A DNA stretch of 64,000 nt from Erythrobacter mangrovi (GTDB lineage: Bacteria; Pseudomonadota; Alphaproteobacteria; Sphingomonadales; Sphingomonadaceae), in assembly GCF_013260645.1 (NCBI RefSeq), contig NZ_CP053921.1, forward strand, positions 2,467,289-2,531,288, given 5' to 3'. The position numbers and the translations under genes are program-made. The stretch's first letter is position 1; every line of letters begins with the position of its first letter. Below the pieces are notes generated by a model. It worked only from the letters and a program-made list of their open reading frames with translations, was not told the origin of the DNA and ran no database searches. Below are positions 33,316-42,832 of the stretch, in pieces.

Positions 33316-36300
33316 TCGGCCAGCATGGCCTTCGATTGATCCAGCCAAGGTCCGCGTCCACCGACCCAGGCGCTCATATTGGGTTCGTCCGACACCTTCC
33401 ACGGCACGCCCGAGCGGGTCAGGAACAAGCGCTCCATCTCGGGCCGGGTGAAGGGACGCGATCCTACGCGGCCGAACACCGCCATTTGCCCGCCGGTTTC
33501 GTCGACACCGCGATCACGGTCGAGCCCCTTGCTCAGCGCGAGCGCCGGCCCCTTGGTCTTGGCCCAGGCGATCAGCTCGGGCTTGGGCGCAGGGCTGAAC
33601 CCGTAGAAATTCGGCTGGCTGTCCGGCGTAGTCAGCTGCAGCACCCTCATCCCGTTGCGTCCATCGGCGACATAGGCGAACAGCGTGGCGTTGGTCGAAC
33701 CGACGATCACATCCTCGGCATCGTTGAGCGCACCATCCAATGTGACACGCTGGTAGACTTTCGGCGACAGCGGCCGCGTGACGTCGAGGATCACCAGCCC
33801 GTCTTGCTTTGCCGCGACATAGGCATAGGTCCGCGCAACGTAGAGGCGCCGCGCATCGGCCAAGGGCACAGTCGCCTGCGGCATCGCCACCGGATTCCGC
33901 AAGTTTGTGACGTCGAACAGCTTCACGCCCTGGGCATCGGTGACCCAGAGGTAGCGGAACTGGATCGCGGAGGCGCGCGCATCGGTAAGCTCGCGCATCG
34001 CCATGAGCTGCGGGCTGGTAGGGGTGGACAAGTCGACCACGACCAGCCCGGTCTTCGCCGCAATATAGGCAATGTCACCGGCCAGCGTGATGTGCCGCGC
34101 CCCATCGAGCACCCCATCGGGGTTCCAGGCGGTGCGGCCATCGGCGAGCTTGGCCCGCTTCAGCTTGTTGTTACGGAATTCGCCGTCGGCCATGGTCTCG
34201 ATATTGACCAGGATCAGGCCTTCGACTGCATCGGTAATCACCGCATAGTCGTAGATCGGCTTCATCGCCTGTTCTTCATTGACCTGCAGCAGCGTCATCG
34301 GCATGCCGTCATCGTTCAGGACCGGGTTGCCTGCGGCATCCTTTACGACCGTGGCCGCCATCGCCTTATTGCGGTCGGGCCGGACTGGTTGGTTGGTCGC
34401 CAGCGCCATGCAGGTGGCGTTCCTGCTTTTCACATGGCTGTCATGCCCCAGCGCGCTGAACGGCGCGGTGAGGATGCGCTCCGAAACACCCTTATTGGCA
34501 ATAGATGCCACGTCGTAGACGCGGAAACCGCCCCTGCCTTCGGCCACGAACATATATTCGCCGCGCAGCTGCAGGCAGCGGACCGCATCGCGGGTGCCCT
34601 CATGGACGTTGGCGAATTCCTCGAAGGCGTGGGTTTCGCCGCTGAGATTCTCGTCGAATGCCTTCCCGCGCACCCAGTTCTTGAGCTCGCGGCCATTATC
34701 CTCGACGTGCATCCGCCAATAGTCGGGATAGGCATAACGATGCAGGTAGGAACCGATCACCGCCTGCGGCTCATCCCATTCGGTCACGCGGATCGCAGAG
34801 AAACCGCCACCCTCGCCCACCCAGGCGTTGAGGCCGACAAAGTTCACGAAATTGGTCCCCAGAAGCAGCGTCTGGGTCATGATCGCATTGTTGTCGTCCT
34901 TGTCCGACAGGTGGCAATCGCTGCAGGTCTTGGTTTCCTGGGTACGCACGGTGTGCGGGAAATGCGGGGCGAAGGCCTGGCTGGAATAGCCTGAGGCGGC
35001 AACCGGCGGCTGCTGGATGTAAATCCGTTCGCGGTTGATGTTGGTCGACGACAGAACCAGCGCGCTGGTCGAGCGGATCGGCGCAACCTGGTTGCCCTTG
35101 GTGGTCATGTGCCTGCCGAGCTGGAACATCTCATCACGCGCAACCTGCGGGTTGTATGTCGCGAAGTTGCGGGTCTCCTCATCCGAGAAGTGATGCATCT
35201 TCGTCTTCCAGTTGGCCTCGATCGGCAGGTGGCAGCCGCCGCAACTGGTGGTCCATGAAAGATGGCAGGTAAAGCAGGCCATCTCGCTTTCACCGTGCGC
35301 GCGATCTTCGGGCGCGATGCCGGTGCCGAACTCGAACAGGCCAGTTTCCGCACCGGTCCGGCTCATCAGCTTGGCCCGCGCCGACTTGGCATTGAAGTAC
35401 GAACTCGTCGGGTCGACGCTGTCCTTGACCAGCCGCACCTCCCATTCGAGCTTGGGATCGACGATGGAGCGCTGCACCAGCACTTGCCGCCCATCGGCAT
35501 CATAGGTCCATTCGAACCTCCGCTTGCCATCGGGATTGCGCAGCAACGACAGGTCGGTGCCCTTGGGCGGCGCCGCCGGACCGCTGGTCAGTAGCGTGGG
35601 ATAGGCATCGGCCGTGCCATGGCAATCCTTGCAGCCAATCTCGATCGCATTGGCGACTTCGCCGTAGATTAGCCCGTTGCCATGGCTGTCCTGCGCAAAG
35701 TGGCAGTCGGCGCATTGAAGGCCCTTCTCGGCATGGATGTCCATCATATGGACCGCCTTGCCCGGGTTCGTGCCAGGCTCGACAAACTTGCCTTCGCCCC
35801 GCTTGCGCCATTTCTCCGGGTCATCGGGCGCCACGATGTGGTCGGTATCGGTGCCCCAACTGGCCATATTGCCACCCGCGTCGAGCAAATTGCCCGCGCG
35901 GTCGCGCTTGAAGATACCGCGGAAGTTCCAGCCGTGACCGTGGTAATCCGCGAACTGCGTATCCTTGAGCTCGGGATTGAGATCGTAGACATTGCGCAGG
36001 AAGTCGAGGTCGGCCCACTTGCCCTTGGGCGAAGCGGCTTCGGGGTTCCGCTCCAGCACCGCATGAACCTCGGCTGCGGTCGGATATTTCTGTTTCTCCG
36101 GCCACATGTGCGGGGCATCGGATTCGTAGTCCCACATGGTGTAGCCGAGGTAGGAGTTCAGGAAGATGTTCGGCTGGTGCATGTGGCAGTTCATGCACTG
36201 TGCGGTCGGGATCGAGCGGGTGAAGGTATGGCGGATCGGGTGGCCGGATTCGCGTACCTTCCCTTCCTCTCCATGGGCTGCGTCGGCATAGGCCTCGGCG

Positions 36301-37505
36301 CCGTGCGCCATCTCGTCGCCGGGTTGCTTGACGGAACCATGGCCGCCACCGTGGCTGTCTCCATGCCCGTCGCCACGCGCGCCTTCGTAGAGCGAGGCAA
36401 TCGTCGGATCGACCGTCTGCGTCTGCCCATCGCGCCCGTATTGGGCGTAGATCAGCGAATGGCGCGGCTCACGGTCATTGGCATAGACCACGTGGCAGCC
36501 CGAACAGCCCGAATGGCGATAGTCGCCCGGCTGGTCATTGGTCCCCATGAACCACATGAAGGGGTCGTTGAGGCGGGTCTTATGGATATTGAGCACCGGG
36601 ATTGCGACGCGCAGGCCTGTGCCGGGGCCGCGGTTCGACTGCTTGAGGTCGGGCCGTCCCGGCTCTTCGAGGCGCTGGATTGAGCCTGACGGGCTTGGCA
36701 GGCCGATTTCGGGGAATTGCGAGCCGATCGTCCGCCCGCCGCGCTCGAAAACGCGGAAGACATCGCCCGGCGGGATCACGTGCCAGGTCGGCAGCGGATA
36801 GAGCGCCGCCAGTGCACCCCGCTTTTGCTGCGCCTCGGTCACCGTCCCCACTGGTGCGCCGGGGCTCTCGACCTTCGCCGGTTCACCCTCGCGGGTATAG
36901 GCTTCCCCCAGCAGGTAGCGTTTGAAGGGGAGAATGCCGTTATTGTAGGCCGCCCCGCCCCACAGCATGGCGCCTGAGGCCATGATCGATCGTTCGGCCG
37001 CCTCGATCGTTTCAACGTGGCAGGCCCCACAGGCCTCGCGCGCCACGCGATAGTCGCTCGGGTTCACGAAGCGGATGAAGATCGGGTCTTCCTTGTTGAG
37101 CAGCGCGTAGGACCGCTTCGGATTGGCCGAAGACGGATAGTGCCAGGCCTCCGGGTACTTGGGCAGCACATGCGCCGCTTCGCGCGCCGCGACATAGGCG
37201 GGATCGTCATGCGGCAGTTCGCTGTTGCCCTTGATGGCCGGATTGCCGCCATGGCAGTCGACACAGCCAAGCCGTACGGCTGGCGTTTCGTGCATCGTCG
37301 CCTGGTCGGTGCGCAGGTGGCAGGAGAAGCAACCTTCGGACTTCGACAGCATCTGGTCGATGGTCTGGATGCGCGGAGCGGGTGCGGCAGTCACGAGGCT
37401 GTAATCGCGCTCTACCGGCTTCTCTTCTTCCGCAGCGCGCAGGCCCACCGCTCCCGCGAAGATCGCGATGGCCAGACCGAGCAGGATTTTACCGAGCCAA
37501 CGCAT
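33312..37505 (-). CDS. Decaheme cytochrome c with C-terminal LVIVD beta-propeller
   Basis: A 1397-residue exported protein with a signal peptide or N-terminal anchor (hydrophobic 4-22). Residues 55-865 hold ten CxxCH motifs (CFSCH, CVDCH, CGACH, CSGCH, CMNCH, CADCH, CKDCH, CFTCH, CGGCH, CSDCH) and a His/Gly-rich insert near residue 380. Residues from about 980 carry LVIVD-type repeats ('GFRVYDVASI', 'GLVVVDLSTPTSPQLM', 'GVKLFDVTNLRNPVAM', 'GLVILDVTRPLSPKVY', 'GMRVLQLTTP') forming a propeller. Such repeats occur in extracellular surface proteins. The likely place is periplasm or cell surface, alongside the barrel encoded just upstream (stop and start overlap within one codon). Substrate unknown. 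Confidence 0.9.
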   Translation of the reverse strand: MRWLGKILLGLAIAIFAGAVGLRAAEEEKPVERDYSLVTAAPAPRIQTIDQMLSKSEGCFSCHLRTDQATMHETPAVRLGCVDCHGGNPAIKGNSELPHDDPAYVAAREAAHVLPKYPEAWHYPSSANPKRSYALLNKEDPIFIRFVNPSDYRVAREACGACHVETIEAAERSIMASGAMLWGGAAYNNGILPFKRYLLGEAYTREGEPAKVESPGAPVGTVTEAQQKRGALAALYPLPTWHVIPPGDVFRVFERGGRTIGSQFPEIGLPSPSGSIQRLEEPGRPDLKQSNRGPGTGLRVAIPVLNIHKTRLNDPFMWFMGTNDQPGDYRHSGCSGCHVVYANDREPRHSLIYAQYGRDGQTQTVDPTIASLYEGARGDGHGDSHGGGHGSVKQPGDEMAHGAEAYADAAHGEEGKVRESGHPIRHTFTRSIPTAQCMNCHMHQPNIFLNSYLGYTMWDYESDAPHMWPEKQKYPTAAEVHAVLERNPEAASPKGKWADLDFLRNVYDLNPELKDTQFADYHGHGWNFRGIFKRDRAGNLLDAGGNMASWGTDTDHIVAPDDPEKWRKRGEGKFVEPGTNPGKAVHMMDIHAEKGLQCADCHFAQDSHGNGLIYGEVANAIEIGCKDCHGTADAYPTLLTSGPAAPPKGTDLSLLRNPDGKRRFEWTYDADGRQVLVQRSIVDPKLEWEVRLVKDSVDPTSSYFNAKSARAKLMSRTGAETGLFEFGTGIAPEDRAHGESEMACFTCHLSWTTSCGGCHLPIEANWKTKMHHFSDEETRNFATYNPQVARDEMFQLGRHMTTKGNQVAPIRSTSALVLSSTNINRERIYIQQPPVAASGYSSQAFAPHFPHTVRTQETKTCSDCHLSDKDDNNAIMTQTLLLGTNFVNFVGLNAWVGEGGGFSAIRVTEWDEPQAVIGSYLHRYAYPDYWRMHVEDNGRELKNWVRGKAFDENLSGETHAFEEFANVHEGTRDAVRCLQLRGEYMFVAEGRGGFRVYDVASIANKGVSERILTAPFSALGHDSHVKSRNATCMALATNQPVRPDRNKAMAATVVKDAAGNPVLNDDGMPMTLLQVNEEQAMKPIYDYAVITDAVEGLILVNIETMADGEFRNNKLKRAKLADGRTAWNPDGVLDGARHITLAGDIAYIAAKTGLVVVDLSTPTSPQLMAMRELTDARASAIQFRYLWVTDAQGVKLFDVTNLRNPVAMPQATVPLADARRLYVARTYAYVAAKQDGLVILDVTRPLSPKVYQRVTLDGALNDAEDVIVGSTNATLFAYVADGRNGMRVLQLTTPDSQPNFYGFSPAPKPELIAWAKTKGPALALSKGLDRDRGVDETGGQMAVFGRVGSRPFTRPEMERLFLTRSGVPWKVSDEPNMSAWVGGRGPWLDQSKAMLAD

Positions 37506-39346
37506 CAGTAGCTCACGATCACATTAGCCAGCACCGAATAATAGGCGCCGGGGTTGCCGAGACTGGTGAAGAGATCATCGAAGCCCTTGCCCGAGATCAG
37601 CGCTGCGCCGGAAAGGCGGAAGACAATATTCTGGGTGGCCTTGGGTCGCCAGATTGCCGCCGCCGACAGGTCCCAGCCGATCGATTTCGGGATCGACCCC
37701 TCGTTCCGCAGCGCCTCGAGCGTCGCCGTGTTCTCGAACCACAGGTGATTGGCGTTGCCCGACAGGCGAACTTCGGGGGTCAGGTCGAAATCGAAGCCCG
37801 CACCGATCAGCATCAGGCCGGGATTGTTGAAGTTCGACTGCCCCTGTTCCTTTGAGCTGCGCAGCGAATTGAGGATGCCGTTGCGCCCGTTGACCGAAAT
37901 GACGCGCCCGCCGCCCGCAAATGGGATCGTCTGGCGGATCCAGTATGAGGTGTCCGCCCCGGCGAAGATCGGGTTCTCGAACACTGCGTCGAAACCGGTT
38001 TCCTTGTTGTCGTAAGGATCGCTGTCCCCGCTGGCGTAGGCAGCCGACAGCCGGAAACGCATCCAGTCCTTGTCATAGCTGGCTTCGAGCGCGGCGAAGA
38101 AGGCGCTGATGTCGGCAGGCTGGTCGGTAAAGAAGGAACTGCGGTCCTCGCCGAACGCATAATAGGCGCTGCCCGTAAGGTTGATCCGCCCGATCCGGCC
38201 ATCGGCATTGTAGCCAAGATAGAACGCATCGTACTCGCGCCCGCGTAGCGTCCCGAGCAGCGCTGGCCGCACGGGAAAGCCATTGTCATCGATCTCGATG
38301 TCTCCGGCTTCGCGGTTCATGTTGTAGGCGAAGGTCAGTTGACTGGTCAGCGCCGGGATAAGGAAATCCTGCCGATAGACATTGGCGATGAACAGCATGT
38401 CGTCGCGCGGCGACTGCACCACGGAGTTAAGACCGCTGTTGGTGTCCTTTTCAAGCCGCCAGAAGGCAGCAAGGTTGTATTGCAGCCGGTTGTTGTCGCG
38501 ATTGCCGAAAAAGCGCACGCCAAGCTGCTGGTCGTTGAACAGGAAACCGCGGAAATCTGCCTGAAACGGCTGGATGCCGATACGGATCGAATCGAAATCG
38601 TAGCGATCCGACACGTTGCGGAAGTGGTAGTCGATGAAGGCTTCCTGCACGCCCAGGAAGTGGTCGAAACGATGCGTCGGCTTCGACGGTTCAACGAACA
38701 GCACCCGGCGTTCGGGAACGTCGACATAGTTGGCGTTGAGTGCCAGCGTCACCCGATATTCGATATTGGGTGGCTTGTAGGCCGTGCTGCCCTTGAGTAG
38801 CGCCGCGCCGACGATAAAGGTCTGCGAGAAGACATAGCTCGCATCCTTGCCGAAGACGTCGAGACTTTGCGGACGCTGGGTGGTCTGGACGCCGACCGGT
38901 ATCGGGAAGGTACGCGGTTCAAGCACCGTGTCGCTGACCGCATTAACGATGAAGAACCAGTCGTCGCCCTTGATCGGCAGCCATGGCACCTTCGCGCGAT
39001 CGATCGGCCGGTCGCCCTTGTAGGTGTTCTGGTTGTAGGGATCCCACCAGCGTTCCTTGACCAGTCCAAGGCTCTGGATCAGCCGCCAGCGATCGGGGAT
39101 CGGCACGGCGTCGACCGGGAACGCCTCCGGCGGTGGCGCGCGCACCGCCCCTTCATTGGTCTGCATGACCTCATCTGGCAGCGGTTCGGTATAGTCGGGG
39201 CGACGGCGCCCCTCGATGATTTCATTGTCGACCGGCGGCGGCTCCGCCGGCTCTGGATTGACCACCGGCTGCTCCGCTGGCGGCTCAGTCGCTTCCTGCG
39301 GCGCCGCGACCAGCATCAGCATGGGGAGGAGGAAGCCACTCGCCAT
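37505..39346 (-). CDS. Outer-membrane beta-barrel porin of the multiheme locus
   Basis: A 613-residue product with a signal peptide, a Pro/Glu-rich linker (residues 20-60), then many alternating amphipathic strands ending in 'YYSVLANVIVSY' with terminal Tyr, as in outer-membrane barrels. Length suggests roughly 20 or more strands. I see no Cys residue and no N-terminal CxxC, so it is not an obvious MtrB/PioB homologue. ATG 39346 overlaps the lipoprotein stop (ATGA); the frame extends to 39403 in the lipoprotein. The position between secreted multiheme proteins suggests a conduit or anchor across the outer membrane (inference). Confidence 0.8.
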   Translation of the reverse strand: MASGFLLPMLMLVAAPQEATEPPAEQPVVNPEPAEPPPVDNEIIEGRRRPDYTEPLPDEVMQTNEGAVRAPPPEAFPVDAVPIPDRWRLIQSLGLVKERWWDPYNQNTYKGDRPIDRAKVPWLPIKGDDWFFIVNAVSDTVLEPRTFPIPVGVQTTQRPQSLDVFGKDASYVFSQTFIVGAALLKGSTAYKPPNIEYRVTLALNANYVDVPERRVLFVEPSKPTHRFDHFLGVQEAFIDYHFRNVSDRYDFDSIRIGIQPFQADFRGFLFNDQQLGVRFFGNRDNNRLQYNLAAFWRLEKDTNSGLNSVVQSPRDDMLFIANVYRQDFLIPALTSQLTFAYNMNREAGDIEIDDNGFPVRPALLGTLRGREYDAFYLGYNADGRIGRINLTGSAYYAFGEDRSSFFTDQPADISAFFAALEASYDKDWMRFRLSAAYASGDSDPYDNKETGFDAVFENPIFAGADTSYWIRQTIPFAGGGRVISVNGRNGILNSLRSSKEQGQSNFNNPGLMLIGAGFDFDLTPEVRLSGNANHLWFENTATLEALRNEGSIPKSIGWDLSAAAIWRPKATQNIVFRLSGAALISGKGFDDLFTSLGNPGAYYSVLANVIVSY

Positions 39347-41319
39347 CACAGCCCCTCGCAGACGTTCTGTTTGGGGTCGTCGAGGAACGGCGCGAAGGGA
39401 CAACTCACATAACGCAACCGCACGCTGCGTCCGTTGACGTTGACCACGATCTGGTCGGCGCGAATGTCCACCGCGGCATTGGCGATACCCCCGGCACGCT
39501 GACCGCCATTGTGGAGGCCGAGGAAGCTGACCATGTCGTCCTGGTCGATACCGTCGCCCGAGACGCCGATCCCGCCGACAAGCTGCCCACCACGATAGAT
39601 TGGGACCGAGCCCGGAAATATCTGGATCCCATTGGCGACCCGTTTGGTCCCGCCAGGGGCGTCGGGCAATTTGGTGCAGCCGCGCTGCGTGTCGGGCTCG
39701 ACCCCATTGGAGAGGACAAAGCCCAGGTGCTCTACCAGATTGGGAATGATGAGGTCGGTCTGCAGCCCGGTCATGAAGGGGCTGAAGCGCTGCGGATCAT
39801 CGACCGAGAGCGGTCCGGCGATCGGACCGACCTCCCCATCGGGGAAATAGGGTCGCGAGAGGTTGCCGCCCGAACGGTCGGCGAAGGCAAAACTGCCAGT
39901 CAGCGCGCTCGGATCTTCCAGGAAGGTACGCACGCGCTGGACATAATTGGGGATCGGCGCCGGTCCCGCGAGCAGCTGTTGCGCAGCGATGGGATTCGAG
40001 AAGAAGGCTGCAGTGCGCGCCTTCTGCAGGCTCACATCGGTGCCGAACAGCGGCCCATCGGGCGAACGCACGATACCCAGCACCACACCATGCGTATCGA
40101 CCAGGCTAACGGTCGCCTGCATGCGACTGTCGAGCGGCTGGCGGATCTGCGCCCTTGCGCGAGTAAGGACCGTAAAGGCTTCCTCGAGGATCGCGCGCAC
40201 CTCGGCAGCGGTGAGCGGTTGGGCAACACTGACGCCGTCGGTCCCGGCACGGATCGGATAACGGCCCGCCCCCGCACCATTGCTCAGCACATAGGCATCG
40301 CGCAGCGCGAATTCGGCCGCGGTGCTCTGGCGAACGCCCGAGGCCTCGGTTCCATAGGCGGTACCGCCTCGCAGCATCCCGTCGGTATAGCCGGTGACTG
40401 CGACCAGCCCGCCCGCAGGACCGTTGATCGCGCCAAAGCTGGTTTGCAGCGGGCCCAGACCATCGGCAGTCGCATCGCTGAAACGCAGGCTGGTGCCATC
40501 AACGGTGATCCGGTCGGCCTGGATCGAGCGTGGTGCGGTGAAGCCCTGCGTGCCGGCAAGCGCGGCAAACTCCTCGGCGTCGCTGTCATTATCGAGCGTA
40601 TTGGGATCGAAGCCATAGTCTCCGTCACCTTCGACCCCGATCGCCCCGACGACCGCACCGTTCTTGTAGAGCGGTAACCCACCCGGATCGGCGGCGAGGC
40701 CGAGTGGCGACCGCTTGGGCCCGATAAACCCGTCCTGCACCCGTGCCGAAAGGTCAGAGCAGGGCAACTGGCTAAACTGCACTCCGAACAGCGGACCGCT
40801 TTCCAGCCCCACGGTGCTGGGTGCGGGTGGGAAGTGTTCCTGGACGATCTGGCTCGCCGTACGGCTCGAGAAGGCGTTGCCACCGCTCGAGAGATAGGCC
40901 CCCGTGATTGCCTTGGCGATCGCGGCCGCGGCGCTCGGAACCGGTAGGCCCTGCAAGCCGACCAGATCTCCCGCAGCGCCGAGGCCACCAATTTGCCGAC
41001 GGCTGATCGTCGTGTTGGCCGGTGCCCCGGTCATCTGGAACACGGCAAGGACATTGCCCACTCGATCAACGACCGCGATTGTGGCCTTGAGTCCGCGTGC
41101 CTGTGCTTCGCCCACTGCCTGGGCGACGATCTGCTGCACTTCGCCTTGCGTCAAGGCGACCTGCGGCGGGTCCGCGAAGAAGCGTCCCGATGGTGGGGGT
41201 GTCGGCGTGGGCGTGGGTGTCCCGCCCCCTCCTCCTCCGCCAGAGGAGCCGCCCCCTCCGCAACCGGACAGCGCCAGCGCCAAAGCCCCTGCCATGCTGG
41301 TCCAGGCGTTTCGCTGCAT
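39346..41319 (-). CDS. Lipoprotein with two GlcG/HbpS-type haem-binding domains
   Basis: A 657-residue lipoprotein: lipobox LALSGC (Cys20), Gly/Ser spacer (21-33), Thr-Pro repeat linker (34-43), then two copies of the GlcG/HbpS (DUF336) fold. The first has 'LTQGEVQQIVAQAVGEAQ', 'TIAVVDRVGNVLAVF' and 'GLPLYKNGAVVGAIGVEGDG'; the second 'LTAAEVRAILEEAFTVL', 'TVSLVDTHGVVLGIV' and 'GSVPIYRGGQLVGGIGVSGDG'. HbpS-type domains bind or degrade haem. Being a tandem lipoprotein in a cytochrome locus is uncommon. It may sit on the outer membrane. The start overlaps the stop of the upstream cytochrome gene. Confidence 0.85.
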   Translation of the reverse strand: MQRNAWTSMAGALALALSGCGGGGSSGGGGGGGTPTPTPTPPPSGRFFADPPQVALTQGEVQQIVAQAVGEAQARGLKATIAVVDRVGNVLAVFQMTGAPANTTISRRQIGGLGAAGDLVGLQGLPVPSAAAAIAKAITGAYLSSGGNAFSSRTASQIVQEHFPPAPSTVGLESGPLFGVQFSQLPCSDLSARVQDGFIGPKRSPLGLAADPGGLPLYKNGAVVGAIGVEGDGDYGFDPNTLDNDSDAEEFAALAGTQGFTAPRSIQADRITVDGTSLRFSDATADGLGPLQTSFGAINGPAGGLVAVTGYTDGMLRGGTAYGTEASGVRQSTAAEFALRDAYVLSNGAGAGRYPIRAGTDGVSVAQPLTAAEVRAILEEAFTVLTRARAQIRQPLDSRMQATVSLVDTHGVVLGIVRSPDGPLFGTDVSLQKARTAAFFSNPIAAQQLLAGPAPIPNYVQRVRTFLEDPSALTGSFAFADRSGGNLSRPYFPDGEVGPIAGPLSVDDPQRFSPFMTGLQTDLIIPNLVEHLGFVLSNGVEPDTQRGCTKLPDAPGGTKRVANGIQIFPGSVPIYRGGQLVGGIGVSGDGIDQDDMVSFLGLHNGGQRAGGIANAAVDIRADQIVVNVNGRSVRLRYVSCPFAPFLDDPKQNVCEGL

Positions 41320-42746
41320 CAGCGCAGGCTCCCGATCGCATTTGCCGCAGTGCTCAGAGCGCTCCGGAATGCCGCGGGCCGATAAGCTTCTGGCGCGCTG
41401 ACAGCGGCATAGGCGCGGTTGATATTAGTCCGAATTCCGGCCGCAGCACCAACGGTAACCCGACCTTCGCGTACCAGCGCATTGAGCAGCGTATCGACCG
41501 CCATCACTGCCTGGACCGATCCGGCGTAGTCCGTGAAGCGCGGAGTGGTCGCCTTGCCGGCGACACTCGCGATGACATCGAAGGCATCGCCTCCGCCATA
41601 TGCCCGGGCAGCCAGCGCATCGGACAGCGCCTGTGCACGCTCGCGCAGTGTCACCGCCGCGGCCTGCGCGCTGGCACGATCCTGACCCATTGCGCGATGG
41701 AACGCCTTGCTCGCATCGTCGAAAGCCCCGCCCGCACCCGGCGCAAGCGTCCGGCTCACGGCGGAAAGCATGATGATGTTCTCGTCATTGAAAGGCGGGT
41801 TGCCAAAGGGGATCGGACGGCCGGGATTGGTCTCGAAGGTCAGCCGTCGTGCCGGACCATCGGTGATCGGGCGATGGCACGAGTGGCAGTCATAGAAATA
41901 GAGCTGCGGGAACATGCCGTTCATGCCGAAACCGGGCCGAGCGAACAGATCGGTCGCGCGCGCAACCGCTTCGGCCTGTCCCACCGCCCACAGCCGCACG
42001 CTGTCGGTGCGGCCCTTGCGGCTGGCATAGTCGGCATCCTCGTCATGATGCTGCTGGAGCGAGGAGAACAGGTCGAGTTCGAACGAAACACGCGGGTGGC
42101 CGGCGGCCATCATAGCGTGGGTGACAAACTGGCCGGTATCGGTGCTGCCGTAATGGCAATCGAGACAGACCTTTGCGCGAACCTGCGGCCGTTCGAGCGG
42201 CACCAGCCCGGCGCGGACGTTCGAGGCATGGCTTGCTGCCTTCTCGTAATGAACCTGCAGCCATCCCTGGGCCGGGCCATGGCAGCTTTCGCAGCCAACC
42301 CCGTCGCTGGTGTGGAAGCGCGCGCCGCGTCGGGCTTCCGGCACGAAGGTGGCGTGGCAACCCAAACAGGCGCTGGCCGACGTCGCTGGTCCAATGCCGA
42401 GCGTTTCGGCGATCTGCCGTCCGCGCTGGCTGGCGAGCACCGAGTAGGCGCGGCTATGCGCGCCGCTGGCCGAGGAAGGCTCCTGCCAGGTGGCGATCTC
42501 ATCTTGCCGAACGACCGCACCATTGCCTTCGGAGCGACCGTGGCAGGTCGAACCCGCACAGGTGGCGACACCTTCGTAGACGCCGCCTCCGCTACCCTGC
42601 GCCTGAACGTGCTCGGCCGGCAGGGTCGCAAAGGCAGCGATGGTGATCGCAACCGACAGCAGCGACCCGATGGCGACGAGCCGCGAGCGACCTTCACGCC
42701 AAAGGCCTTTCGCTCTTCCCCAAACTGCCACAGGCATCTCGCCCAT
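41319..42746 (-). CDS. Multiheme cytochrome c (c554-like)
   Basis: A 475-residue exported protein; ATG 42746 has GGAGGG five bases upstream, and an in-frame start at 42803 would add 19 residues. The signal sequence ends near 'EHVQAQG'. Four CxxCH motifs (CLGCH, CESCH, CLDCH, CHSCH) follow an atypical CAGSTCH (CX4CH, from about Cys61), so four or five haems. Context 'GVATCAGSTCHG' and 'GVGCESCHGPAQGW' resembles the cytochrome c554 group of multiheme proteins. The C-terminal 150 residues are haem-free and Ala-rich helical. It could relay electrons between the decaheme proteins. Confidence 0.88.
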   Translation of the reverse strand: MGEMPVAVWGRAKGLWREGRSRLVAIGSLLSVAITIAAFATLPAEHVQAQGSGGGVYEGVATCAGSTCHGRSEGNGAVVRQDEIATWQEPSSASGAHSRAYSVLASQRGRQIAETLGIGPATSASACLGCHATFVPEARRGARFHTSDGVGCESCHGPAQGWLQVHYEKAASHASNVRAGLVPLERPQVRAKVCLDCHYGSTDTGQFVTHAMMAAGHPRVSFELDLFSSLQQHHDEDADYASRKGRTDSVRLWAVGQAEAVARATDLFARPGFGMNGMFPQLYFYDCHSCHRPITDGPARRLTFETNPGRPIPFGNPPFNDENIIMLSAVSRTLAPGAGGAFDDASKAFHRAMGQDRASAQAAAVTLRERAQALSDALAARAYGGGDAFDVIASVAGKATTPRFTDYAGSVQAVMAVDTLLNALVREGRVTVGAAAGIRTNINRAYAAVSAPEAYRPAAFRSALSTAANAIGSLR

Positions 42747-42832
42747 CAGCCCTCCCCCGATCCGGCGCCCCCCTGGCAACCGGCTATTCCTGCTCGCCCC
42801 CAAGCACAGGACAGTTCCCCAAGCGGGACCTG

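Noticed and set aside
39346..41319. Gly/Pro repeats of the lipoprotein linker as a DNA repeat or CRISPR-like array
   Set aside because: They are short coding repeats (Gly spacer and Thr-Pro linker) with no spacer structure.
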